A stretch of 10,884 nucleotides of DNA from NCBI GenBank assembly GCA_003224995.1, contig QIAI01000283.1:1-10884 (forward strand), written 5' to 3'. The notes below the pieces were generated by a model. It saw only the letters and a list, made by a program, of their open reading frames with translations, had not been told where the DNA came from and did not search any database. The stretch's first letter is position 1; each line of letters starts with the position of its first letter. Made by a program: the position numbers and the translations under genes. Of this stretch, positions 1-7,834 are shown piece by piece. The DNA comes from Acidobacteriota bacterium (GTDB taxonomy: Bacteria > Acidobacteriota > Terriglobia > Terriglobales > Acidobacteriaceae).

Positions 1-2
1 AA

Positions 3-1166
3 GAAAGTTACGGGAAAGGCTGGATCGTACCTTTCCACCCCGAGGACACGCAGAGCGCTTCGGAGGCATGGAATCAGGCGCTTGCCACGGGAGAAGTCTA
101 CCGGGTCGAGGGCCGGTTGCGAGCCGCCGATGGCAGCTATCGCTGGTTTCTAATGAGGGGCGCTCCGCTACGCGATGAAGCTGGAAAGATCGTGAAGTGG
201 TTCGGAACCTGCACTGACATTGACGATATAAAGCGGGCGGAATCAGAAATTCGCAAACTGAATCGGGAACTGGAAGAACGCGTGGAGCAGCGGACTGCGC
301 AATTGCGCGAGAGCGAGCAGAATGTCCGTCGAAAACTGAACAGCATTCTTTCTCCAGAGGGGGACCTGCAGAATCTGGAACTGGCGGACGTCTTAGAGGA
401 AGAAGGCGTGCAATCGCTGCTGGACGATTACTACAGCGTGGCTCGCATCCCGCTTGGGGTGATCGACATCAAGGGCAGGGTGCTGGCAGGGGTGGGATGG
501 GAAGAGGTGTGCACCAAATTTCATCGGGTACACCCGCAAACCTGCCAGAACTGTTTGGAGAGCGATAGTGTGCTCTCGGCGGGGGCAGCAGCCGGCGAAT
601 TCAAGGTCTACAAATGCAAGAACAATTTATGGGATGTGGCGACCCCGATCGTGTTGGGCGGAAAACATCTCGGCAACCTCTTTACTGGACAGTTTCTGTT
701 CGAAGGTGAGCCGTTTGACATTGAGTTGTTTCGAGCACAAGCGCAGCGATATGGATTCGATGAGAGCTCCTATTTAGCTGCCTTGGACAAAGTAGCTCGC
801 GTCAGCAAGGAAAATGTAAATGCAAGCATGAGTTTCCTGGCCAAGCTGGCGCAAGTACTTTCGTTATCCGCGTACGGCACCATCAAGTTAGCGCGGGCGC
901 TGGAAGAAACTCGCCGAGTCAACGCCGAGCTAGCGAGTTCCAACCGAGAACTTGAGGCTTTCACCTATTCGGTTTCGCACGATCTGCGCGCTCCCCTGCG
1001 GCACATCAGCGGGTTCTCCAAGCTTCTGAGCGAGGAGTTCGGGTCGACTCTGCCCGAAGAGGCGCAGCACCACATAAAGCGGATTGAGGAAGGTACCCGC
1101 CGAATGGGAATGCTGGTGGATGATCTGCTGAATCTGGCGCGGGTCGGACGCAAAGGAATCCATTAA
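3..1166 (+). CDS. Sensor histidine kinase, PAS-PocR-DHp part (5' end outside window; 3' frame broken)
   Basis: Likely a sensor that passes phosphate to the adjacent response regulator. The frame is open from base 3, so the gene begins before the window; the TTG at 117 is an internal Leu. In order: C-terminal half of a PAS domain (a P-x-HPED stretch at about 25-41, then a PAC-like segment ending GTCTDIDDIKRAE), a coiled coil (about 240-330), a PocR-type sensory domain (about 370-870) with Cys in EEVCTKFH, QTCQNC and VYKCKNN and the typical GKHLGNLFTGQF strand, then a DHp dimerisation helix with the H-box VSHDLRAPLRH; the phospho-accepting His codon is 978-980. The frame stops at 1166, just after DLLNLARVGRK and before the ATPase domain, which continues in another frame as the next entry. 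Family homologues carry about 14 more residues here, so this is a disrupted gene or an assembly error. No transmembrane segment is visible in this part. PocR domains bind small ligands; the ligand here is unknown. Confidence 0.85.
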   Translation, partial: ESYGKGWIVPFHPEDTQSASEAWNQALATGEVYRVEGRLRAADGSYRWFLMRGAPLRDEAGKIVKWFGTCTDIDDIKRAESEIRKLNRELEERVEQRTAQLRESEQNVRRKLNSILSPEGDLQNLELADVLEEEGVQSLLDDYYSVARIPLGVIDIKGRVLAGVGWEEVCTKFHRVHPQTCQNCLESDSVLSAGAAAGEFKVYKCKNNLWDVATPIVLGGKHLGNLFTGQFLFEGEPFDIELFRAQAQRYGFDESSYLAALDKVARVSKENVNASMSFLAKLAQVLSLSAYGTIKLARALEETRRVNAELASSNRELEAFTYSVSHDLRAPLRHISGFSKLLSEEFGSTLPEEAQHHIKRIEEGTRRMGMLVDDLLNLARVGRKGIH

Positions 1167-1170
1167 CGAG

Positions 1171-1620
1171 TTGAAGGCGGATTCCAGGGGAAGAGAAATC
1201 GAGTGGAAAGTCGGGTCTCTTCCCTATGTGGAATGTGACGTGGGCTTGATGAAGCAAGTGTTCCAAAACCTGCTTTCCAATGCGCTCAAGTTTACGCGGC
1301 CACGAGCGCGAGCCGTGATTGAAATCGGACAGCAGGGAGAGAACGGAAACCAGGTCATTTATGTCCGCGACAATGGCGTGGGATTCAGCATGAAGTACGT
1401 CGACAAACTTTTTGGTGTCTTCCAGCGACTGCACCGCACGGAAGACTTCGAAGGGACCGGGGTAGGTCTGGCCACCGTGCAAAGGATTATTCAGAAGCAC
1501 GGGGGGCGAATCTGGGCGGATGGTGAGTTGGATAAAGGCGCGAGCTTCTATTTCACATTGGGCAGTTCCGACAAGAGCGTGAACGACACGCATGCGACGG
1601 GATTGGGAGAAGGAACATGA
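1171..1620 (+). CDS. Histidine kinase ATPase (HATPase_c) fragment, 3' part of the disrupted kinase
   Basis: This is the catalytic ATP-binding domain belonging to the kinase above, one frame over. Visible motifs: N-box NLLSNALKFTR (residues 33-43 counted from the TTG at 1171), G1 box DNGVGF (67-72), F-box FGVFQRLHR (81-89) and G2 box GTGVGLAT (95-102), all intact. The TTG at 1171 has no convincing ribosome binding site. The matching frame extends back to at least 1156 (ESINELKADSRGR), which aligns with the linker after the second DHp helix, so it is the tail of one gene and not an independent start. An ATPase domain alone cannot relay phosphate from a His; it would need the DHp half in trans. 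The stop at 1618-1620 overlaps the ATG of the response regulator (ATGA), so the two genes are co-transcribed. Confidence 0.8.
   Translation: MKADSRGREIEWKVGSLPYVECDVGLMKQVFQNLLSNALKFTRPRARAVIEIGQQGENGNQVIYVRDNGVGFSMKYVDKLFGVFQRLHRTEDFEGTGVGLATVQRIIQKHGGRIWADGELDKGASFYFTLGSSDKSVNDTHATGLGEGT
1605..1614 (+). promoter_or_regulatory. Ribosome binding site of the response regulator
   Basis: GGGAGAAGGA lies just upstream of the ATG at 1617, with GGAG (1606-1609) at a 7-nt spacing. It sits inside the end of the kinase frame and fixes the regulator start. Confidence 0.7.
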
Positions 1621-2090
1621 CGAACCGACAAGTTGAAATTCTTCTAGTGGAAGACAACGATGACGATATTGAACTGACTCTTCATGCTCTGCGCAAGGAG
1701 AACCTGGCAAACCATATTCAAGTTGCGCGCGATGGCGAGGAGGCTTTGGATTTTCTATTCTGCAACGGAGACTACGCCGATCGCTCTTTCGACACTCCGC
1801 CCAAACTGGTGTTATTGGACCTGAAGCTACCCAAGGTAGATGGCATGGAAGTCTTGAAGCGATTGAAGGCCGACGAACGCACGCGCACAATCCCCATCGT
1901 GATACTGACGTCTTCTCGAGAGGAACGGGACCTGGTGAACGGGTACGGATTGGGAGCGAACAGCTATATTCAGAAGCCCGTGGATTTTCAACAGTTCCGC
2001 GAAACCGTCAAGAACATAGGCCTGTATTGGCTGGTCATCAATGAGAAGCCTTTACCGCAACCGGCGGGACAAGCTGCCCGTCACTCGTAA
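1617..2090 (+). CDS. Single-domain response regulator, Rcp1-like
   Basis: A stand-alone receiver domain of 157 residues with no DNA-binding or enzymatic output, of the type paired with phytochrome-like and PAS kinases (Rcp1-like). The acidic pocket is in VEDNDDD (12-17), the phospho-accepting Asp is D68 in LLDLKLPKVDG, the switch Thr is T98 in ILTSS and the conserved Lys is K120 in IQKP, so it should be phosphorylatable. The family's extended insertion around FLFCNGDYADR and the C-terminal NIGLYWLVINEKP helix are present, so the protein is full length. It starts inside the kinase stop codon (4-nt overlap) behind a good Shine-Dalgarno (GGGAGAAGGA, 1605-1614), which indicates translational coupling. 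It probably acts by protein-protein contact or as a phosphate shuttle; the target is not in the window. It ends 145 bp short of the convergent glucan synthase. Confidence 0.93.
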   Translation: MTNRQVEILLVEDNDDDIELTLHALRKENLANHIQVARDGEEALDFLFCNGDYADRSFDTPPKLVLLDLKLPKVDGMEVLKRLKADERTRTIPIVILTSSREERDLVNGYGLGANSYIQKPVDFQQFRETVKNIGLYWLVINEKPLPQPAGQAARHS

Positions 2091-2235
2091 ATCGGATCCG
2101 CTCCCGGGCCGGTGCATTTCCCTTATTTGCCGTCGAGATGGGAAGTGAAGGCTGGTTGGCAGAGCTTCCGATTGTGGGGTAAAGCTCGGCCGAACGCGAC
2201 CTCCCCGCAAACGGAAAGACCTCAGAGTAACCCAA
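2091..2235. other. Convergent intergenic gap
   Basis: This stretch separates the stop of the response regulator (+) from the stop of the glucan synthase (-). It holds one short perfect inverted repeat, GAGCTT (2162-2167) and AAGCTC (2182-2187), with a 14-nt loop and no T-tract, so it is at most a weak terminator candidate. On the - strand the synthase frame stays open for about 65 codons beyond its TGA, but the translation does not resemble any part of the missing GH94 domain. Confidence 0.5.
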
Positions 2236-5200
2236 TCAGGCAGCCAGTCTGCGTCTTGGTAGCTCGGTCCGTGGAACGTGGGCCACGGGTCTTTCATGCA
2301 GGAGCAACTCTGTGGCTTGCACGCGGCCATCTTTATGAAACCAGCGCTGGATTACATTGTCATAGAGAAAGTTTGCCAGAGCCAACAGACTCATTCCCTG
2401 GTGATGCGCCATCCAGCAGCGCACGAGCTTGGCGCGGCGCCTCCCGAACCGGCGTGGCGAGGTAGTGTAGTCCGCTGCTTCGTAAAATCCATAAGGTCCC
2501 AAAAAGCCCAGATCCTGCATTCGTCCGAGATTACTGAGACTGCCTTGGGGATCGATATTCAGCGCAAGGAAGGTCGAGTAGGGTGAGATGACGAGGGCTT
2601 TGAACTCGGGCTTGTGCAGCGCCAGGTGCGGCAGACCGAAGGCATAGTATTTGTAGTGGTTGGAGTCATTCAGTTCTGAATATGCGGACTCAGAAATTCC
2701 CCAGGGCACACCCAGGCTCTCTCCATATGCTTGTTGGGATTGCACCACCGCATCCTGGGAGCGCTCGAGCAAGGTATTGGGATGAGAGCGCATCCACAAG
2801 GAAGGCATCAGATATTCAAACATGGTGCCCGTCCAGGAAAGAAGGACAGGCTGGCCCTGATCAAGAGTGTGACCGCGGCCCAAGAGGAACCAGCTTTCCT
2901 GCGGAATATCTTCCTTGGCGATCGCCACAAATGAGGCGGTGCGAGACTCGGTGGCGAGCAAATCGTAGCAAGCGGCGCTGCGCTCGTTCCGTTCAAGATC
3001 AAAACCCACTGACAAGAGTCTGCGATCCTGGCTGAAGAGCACCTCGAAATCCATTTCCTCAGAGAACTCGCCGGACTTTCTGGCAGCGATGCGGAGATCT
3101 TCGGCCAGCCTGGTCACGTTGGCTTGCGCTCTGGGCAGCGCTTCTGCCAGTGACGCGTAGCGGGATCGCGCCGACTCAGGCGCCTGCTCCATCTCGCGCT
3201 TCACCCTCTTTGCTAAGGCCTCCATAAATTCCGGAAGTTGTTCCAGGGCGAGATTATCCATCATGCGGAGGTTGAGGGCCGGATCATCGCGGAGTTCAGC
3301 AAATTCCGGCAGCGACCAGGGGGAAAAGTCGCGCAGGGTGCGAGTAAACATCGAGGCGCGACGCCATGCTTCCTCAGCAAACCAGGTGAGCTCTGGGCGG
3401 GAACCTGCTGCGGCCTGGCCGGCCTGCTCGATAGCCTCGAGCGAGATCGTGCTAATGGCATCAGGCCAGTAGCCAGTCTTTCGTTGTCTCAGGCAGGCAG
3501 CGACGCGCCTGCGCGCAAACAGTCGAGCATCGCAGAGTACCCGGAGGCAATCCAGCAAACCGTCTAATAAGGATGGCTGTACGACTGGCTGTCGCAGTCG
3601 ATCAAGGCATCCCTGTTGCAGAGTCCAAAGAGAAGCCAAGAGGTTCCCACTATCGACGGAGGAAGCAAACATGGGATTTAGCGGCTGCAAAGTACGAGTG
3701 TCATACCAGTTGAGGAAATGGCCATGGTAGCGTCGGAGCTTGCGCATGGACGCGAGGGTACGCAGAGATCTCTCCGCCAACTCAGGGACGGTGAGGTACC
3801 CGAACTCACACGCAACTTGCCGGGCATTGAGCAGCAGGCCCAGATTGGTGGGCGAAAGGCGAGCTGCCAAGGAAGGCGGCTCTTCCTGAATGTTGTCGGG
3901 GATGAACCAGTTGTGCTCAGGCGTACTGAATTCGTCGAAGTACCGCCAGGTGCGCAGCGTGACCTGGCGAAGAAATAACTTGTCACTGGCGGATACATCG
4001 TTGGCCAAGGTAACCGACGGTCGGTTCAGCCAGGAAGCAACCGGTTTGCTGCACGCCCACAGAACAAGGATAGGAATAGCAAACGGCAGGGCTGCCGGGC
4101 GTGCGGACCAGACCAACAGGCCGATCCCTAAAGCGAGCACGGGTACCCAATTCAGGTAGGCATCGACGGGAGTCCGCTTAGCGGTGCGATGTTCGGCTTC
4201 GGCTGCGGTCTCCCACTCTAGAAGGCCTCGCCGAGTGATGGTGCGACGAACAAACGCGCGGATGACTGCGTCCAAAGAGAGCAGGGTTTGATGGGCGAGG
4301 AAAATTACCAGTAGAAGTACATTTGCGAGGGAAGCATAGAGTGCAGCGGGAGCTTTGCGAGCCAGCCAGACGTCTCTGGTGACAATTGAACGCACCACGG
4401 CAAAGATGAACTCGGAAACTGAGGGCAAGAGAAGGATGCAAAGAGTAGCCAGCGTCCATGCCCCCGGCGAAGGCCCGACCAACCAGCCGAAAACCAGCAA
4501 CAAGAAAGTGGCCGGCTCCACCAAGCTGCGCCGAAGGTTGTCGAGAATCTTCCAGCGAGAGACGAGAGAAATCGGATTCGCGACTCGAGCCCCAGACTCG
4601 TCCGGCACCCGCGAGAAGAGCCAACTTGCGATCTGCCAGTCTCCGCGCAACCAACGGTGTTTGCGGCGATTGTAGGCGCTGTAATGAGAAGGATAATCTT
4701 CGATGATCTCGACATCGCTGACCAGGCCGGCGCGCGCGTACGCGCCTTCAATCAAGTCATGACTCAGCAGGGCATTGCGCGGAAAACGGCGCTCGAGCAC
4801 CTGATGCACGGTGGCAACTTCGTAGATTCCCTTCCCCGTGAAGGTACCCTCGCCATAAAGATCCTGATAAGCGTCCGAAACGGCGCGAGTATAAATATCA
4901 AGTCCGGTCTCGCCGGCGTAGAGGGCGGCCAGGCGGGATCGGGCGGTGCTCTGAACGCTGACCCCCAACCGCGGTTGAAGGATGCCATAACCGGTGGTGA
5001 CGATGTTCTTCACCGGGTCGATGATGGCCTGATTTAGAGGGTGAGCCATCGCGCCGATCATGCGCCGCGAGCTGCCCCGCGGCAACTCGGTATCTGAATC
5101 GAGCGTAATTACGTAACGCACGTCTGGAAGTAAGGTGAGGTCGCCGACTTTCACCGGGAAGCTGTCATACTGGCCGCGCAGCAAGCGATTCAAATCCATC

Positions 5201-6714
5201 AATTTGCCGCGCTTACGTTCCCATCCCATCCAAACGCGCTCCCGCGGGTTGTACACGCGGTGGCGATGGAACATAAAGAACGTTCCAGACTGATCGGCGC
5301 CGTATTTTTCGTTGAGATCGCCGATGAGTTTGGCGCAGAGGTCAATCAGGGGATTGTCTTCACGAGCCAGTTCCCGTGAATCAGGCAGGTCCGTCAACAG
5401 TGCGAAGTGGATATTGGGATCATGATTTCCGAGATATCGGACTTCCAGTTCTTCCACCAAGACACGCACCTGCTTCTCATTGAGCAGCAGGGTGGGAACG
5501 GCCACCAAGGTCACGCAATCAGTTGGGATTCCATCGGTAAATTCGAGCTTGGGAAGAATCGATGGAGTGAGTACGGAAGTGACCAGATAATTCATCAGCT
5601 GCACGGCGCTCTGGGAGCACGGCAGCAGCAATATAAGGAATGAGATCAAGAGAAGAACAGGGGAGAACGAAGGCGGAGTCAGCGCTAGCGCAGCCGCCGA
5701 GAAAATCAGGAAGGTAAGAAGTTCGATTCCCGGAAACAAAAATTCGTCCGCATTATCCCGCATCCAGGACTGAATTGCCGAAGCGGGCCTATGGCGGAAG
5801 CCGATCTTCTGCTGAAGAACTTTGACTCCACGATCGAGCAAATAAAAGCCAACATGCGATTCTTTAAGAGCGACCCGAGGATTGTGGTAAGTGTTCTCCT
5901 GTGCCTGCCGGGCGAGGGCCAAGGCGGCTCGGGCCACTTCCACTTCGGTTACTTCCGAAGTTTCGGCCAGCTTCGCAAGGCGAAGCCGATAGAGCTCGCG
6001 GCTATCGAACTCCATTCGCATGTAAGCACCGGCAGGGTCCTCGCGGAGAATATGGTCAAATTTGACAAGAGGCTCCAGGACATTTTTCCAGGAGGCGTGC
6101 CCGATGGATTGCAAGCTCCGGATACACGCTCCAACTACTGGCCGAGGGTCTGCTGGGGAAGCGAACAAGGCCGAAGCCTCCTCTACAACCTTCTCCATGA
6201 GCACCAATTGCAGAGCAGAAATCACGGCCGACAGTTCGCGGAGGTTCAGCACCGCGGTAGTCTGAATGTCCTCGATGAAACTGATCAAGGAGGGCTGAGT
6301 GTATTCGTAGGCGACTGCCTCCAAGTACGCTTCCGCGACGCTGATCGCACGGGGAACAATGTCGCCCTTAAGAGAGCGGACATGCGGAAGTCTCTTCAGC
6401 TTCAATGTCAGCAAGCCACGGCTCTCAGCATTCAACAGGCGCACGTGATCGGAGAGCCAGCGATAATCCTCAGAGGTGGGAGTTGGAGAGGGACCGGAAG
6501 CGCGTGACAGGACAGGCGTCAATTTTTCGCGAAGAACCCTAGCACGCTGGGCGAAGACGGACGAAGAAGGTGTATTGGGAATCCAATGCAGAGTGGGCCT
6601 CAGCTCATTGACTTTAGCCTGAAGCCTTTGGGTAAGCTCGTCCTTTTCTTCCGGCGACGAGGGCGAAACTTCGACCTCAGCGCGAACCATTTCCAGGGGT
6701 ACGTTCTCAGCCAT
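2236..6714 (-). CDS. Cyclic beta-1,2-glucan synthase-like protein (GT84 + GH189-type domain), lacking the GH94 domain
   Basis: Inner-membrane enzyme expected to polymerise UDP-glucose into beta-1,2-glucan and, through its glycoamylase-like domain, cyclise it by transglycosylation. Numbered from the ATG at 6714 (1492 residues): N-terminal helical cytosolic region (1-320); membrane pair (326-367); GT84 domain (about 400-700) with TLDSDTELP (537) and the acceptor-side RKHRWLRGDW (684-693); membrane segments at about 733-817 and 857-887; GH189/glycoamylase-type domain (about 914-1470) with SPTNLGLLL (954), HFLNWYDT (999), SSVDSGNL (1018), SWTGTMFEYLMP (1293), GISESAY (1339) with a conserved acidic residue, and MAHHQGMS (1435). 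All domains present look intact. Classical NdvB/ChvB has about 2800 residues and continues into a carbohydrate-binding region and a GH94 phosphorylase; this one stops about 50 residues after MAHHQGMS. An ATG at 6777 is possible, but the one at 6714 gives an 8-nt overlap with the ABC gene stop and begins the conserved region. A gene symbol is withheld because of the missing third domain. Confidence 0.9.
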   Translation of the reverse strand: MAENVPLEMVRAEVEVSPSSPEEKDELTQRLQAKVNELRPTLHWIPNTPSSSVFAQRARVLREKLTPVLSRASGPSPTPTSEDYRWLSDHVRLLNAESRGLLTLKLKRLPHVRSLKGDIVPRAISVAEAYLEAVAYEYTQPSLISFIEDIQTTAVLNLRELSAVISALQLVLMEKVVEEASALFASPADPRPVVGACIRSLQSIGHASWKNVLEPLVKFDHILREDPAGAYMRMEFDSRELYRLRLAKLAETSEVTEVEVARAALALARQAQENTYHNPRVALKESHVGFYLLDRGVKVLQQKIGFRHRPASAIQSWMRDNADEFLFPGIELLTFLIFSAAALALTPPSFSPVLLLISFLILLLPCSQSAVQLMNYLVTSVLTPSILPKLEFTDGIPTDCVTLVAVPTLLLNEKQVRVLVEELEVRYLGNHDPNIHFALLTDLPDSRELAREDNPLIDLCAKLIGDLNEKYGADQSGTFFMFHRHRVYNPRERVWMGWERKRGKLMDLNRLLRGQYDSFPVKVGDLTLLPDVRYVITLDSDTELPRGSSRRMIGAMAHPLNQAIIDPVKNIVTTGYGILQPRLGVSVQSTARSRLAALYAGETGLDIYTRAVSDAYQDLYGEGTFTGKGIYEVATVHQVLERRFPRNALLSHDLIEGAYARAGLVSDVEIIEDYPSHYSAYNRRKHRWLRGDWQIASWLFSRVPDESGARVANPISLVSRWKILDNLRRSLVEPATFLLLVFGWLVGPSPGAWTLATLCILLLPSVSEFIFAVVRSIVTRDVWLARKAPAALYASLANVLLLVIFLAHQTLLSLDAVIRAFVRRTITRRGLLEWETAAEAEHRTAKRTPVDAYLNWVPVLALGIGLLVWSARPAALPFAIPILVLWACSKPVASWLNRPSVTLANDVSASDKLFLRQVTLRTWRYFDEFSTPEHNWFIPDNIQEEPPSLAARLSPTNLGLLLNARQVACEFGYLTVPELAERSLRTLASMRKLRRYHGHFLNWYDTRTLQPLNPMFASSVDSGNLLASLWTLQQGCLDRLRQPVVQPSLLDGLLDCLRVLCDARLFARRRVAACLRQRKTGYWPDAISTISLEAIEQAGQAAAGSRPELTWFAEEAWRRASMFTRTLRDFSPWSLPEFAELRDDPALNLRMMDNLALEQLPEFMEALAKRVKREMEQAPESARSRYASLAEALPRAQANVTRLAEDLRIAARKSGEFSEEMDFEVLFSQDRRLLSVGFDLERNERSAACYDLLATESRTASFVAIAKEDIPQESWFLLGRGHTLDQGQPVLLSWTGTMFEYLMPSLWMRSHPNTLLERSQDAVVQSQQAYGESLGVPWGISESAYSELNDSNHYKYYAFGLPHLALHKPEFKALVISPYSTFLALNIDPQGSLSNLGRMQDLGFLGPYGFYEAADYTTSPRRFGRRRAKLVRCWMAHHQGMSLLALANFLYDNVIQRWFHKDGRVQATELLLHERPVAHVPRTELPRRRLAA

Positions 6715-7834
6715 ATCCCAGGCGGCACAACTCGACGTGGGTGCCGTCCTCCACGACTTTTCCATCGTCAAGCACAATGAGGCGGTCCGCCATACGGACG
6801 GTCGAGAAGCGGTGAGAGATGAAAAGAGCCATTTTGCCGGCCGTCAACTCGGCAAAACGACGAAATACTTCGTACTCACTACGAGCGTCGAGTGCGGCGG
6901 TGGGCTCGTCCAGGATCAAAACCTGAGCATCGCGGAGGTAAGCTCGTGCCAAAGCGACCTTTTGCCATTCACCTCCAGATAGATCCACACCACCGTCGAA
7001 GCGTCGCCCGAGCATCTGGTCATAGGCTGCGGGTAGTCTTCGAATTACGTCATCCGCCATCGATTTTTGAGCAGCAGAGAAAAGCAGCGAGGAGTTCTCC
7101 GCAGACTCAATCCGACCTACCGCAATATTCTCGCGCGCGGTCATCTCGTAACGCATAAAATCTTGAAAAATAACCCCGATTTCACGATAGAGATCGTCGA
7201 GGTCATACTCCCGAACGTCAACTCCATCGAGCAGAACCTGACCCTCTACCGGATCGTACAGACGAGTCATAAGCTTGACAATCGTGGTTTTACCTTGCCC
7301 ATTTTCGCCAATCAGGGCAACGCGTTCCGCAGGACGCAGCTCCAGATTGAGGTTTTCCAGAACCAAACGAGAGCTTCCGGGATAACGGAAAGACACATTG
7401 CGGAATTCGAATCCTCGCCGGATCGGCCTTGGCGCCGGCAACGCATTCGGCTTGGACTGGATTGTGGGCTGCATCTGAAAGAAGGCCAGCAGATCGGTAA
7501 GAAAAAGAGCCTGGTCGGCGATGCTGGAGAGGGTCGAGAAAATCTGCTGGATGTTGCTGCTGGCCTGCAGGATGGCGCCGGAAAGGAACGTCAAGGTGCC
7601 AATGGTGAGCGCTCCCGTGACCGTGCGCCAAACTACCAGCACATACGCGGCATAGTAGCCCGCTGTTCCAATTATGGAGAGCCCCGCACCTGCGATCAAG
7701 CGCTTACGGGCCAAGGATACATTCTCGTCGTAAATCTGATCGGACAAGCGAGTAAACCGGTCGAGGAGAAACTTGCGGAGCCCAAAAAGCTTCAGTTCCT
7801 TCGCGGCCTCGCGGCTTCCGCCTAGAACGCGCAA
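6707..7834 (-). CDS. ABC transporter, second part of TMD plus ATP-binding domain (3' part of a disrupted exporter)
   Basis: C-terminal part of an ABCB/ChvA-type exporter: the last transmembrane helices (about 46-95, numbered from the TTG at 7834), then a complete nucleotide-binding domain with Walker A GENGQGKTT (176-184), Q-loop Q224 in VIFQDF, signature LSGGE (285-289), Walker B VLILDE (305-310) and the switch His in ISHR (H341). It should therefore bind and hydrolyse ATP. The TTG is not a real start: the family motif RRQLDYLRVLGG begins upstream in the same frame (open back to about 7870), where the previous entry's frame should join. The C-terminus ends THVELCRLGYG, about 13 residues shorter than usual for the family. 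The last 8 nt overlap the glucan synthase start. Next to a beta-1,2-glucan synthase it is the obvious candidate exporter of the glucan, as NdvA/ChvA is in rhizobia; the neighbourhood supports this but the sequence alone does not prove the substrate. Confidence 0.85.
   Translation of the reverse strand: MRVLGGSREAAKELKLFGLRKFLLDRFTRLSDQIYDENVSLARKRLIAGAGLSIIGTAGYYAAYVLVVWRTVTGALTIGTLTFLSGAILQASSNIQQIFSTLSSIADQALFLTDLLAFFQMQPTIQSKPNALPAPRPIRRGFEFRNVSFRYPGSSRLVLENLNLELRPAERVALIGENGQGKTTIVKLMTRLYDPVEGQVLLDGVDVREYDLDDLYREIGVIFQDFMRYEMTARENIAVGRIESAENSSLLFSAAQKSMADDVIRRLPAAYDQMLGRRFDGGVDLSGGEWQKVALARAYLRDAQVLILDEPTAALDARSEYEVFRRFAELTAGKMALFISHRFSTVRMADRLIVLDDGKVVEDGTHVELCRLGYG

Noticed and set aside
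1146..1175. Programmed ribosomal frameshifting in the kinase
   Set aside because: No slippery heptamer or following structure is evident, and a simple slip would still leave about 14 conserved residues missing.
1006..1890. A 294-codon open frame on the - strand
   Set aside because: It runs antisense to the kinase end and the response regulator, whose conserved motifs prove the + strand is coding. Its translation is low-complexity, rich in Arg, Pro and Ser, with no family motif.
2162..2187. Inverted repeat GAGCTT/AAGCTC as an intrinsic terminator between convergent genes
   Set aside because: The stem is only 6 bp, the loop is 14 nt and no T-run follows on either strand.
2236..2238. TGA as a recoded (selenocysteine or readthrough) codon in the glucan synthase
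   Set aside because: The downstream translation has no similarity to GH94 or any domain I know, and no stem-loop element is apparent.
5791..6507. A 238-codon open frame on the + strand
   Set aside because: Antisense to the N-terminal part of the glucan synthase; no recognisable domain, and the - strand frame is continuous through it.
7067..7825. A 252-codon open frame on the + strand
   Set aside because: Antisense to the ABC ATPase domain, where Walker A, signature and Walker B motifs are perfect on the - strand.
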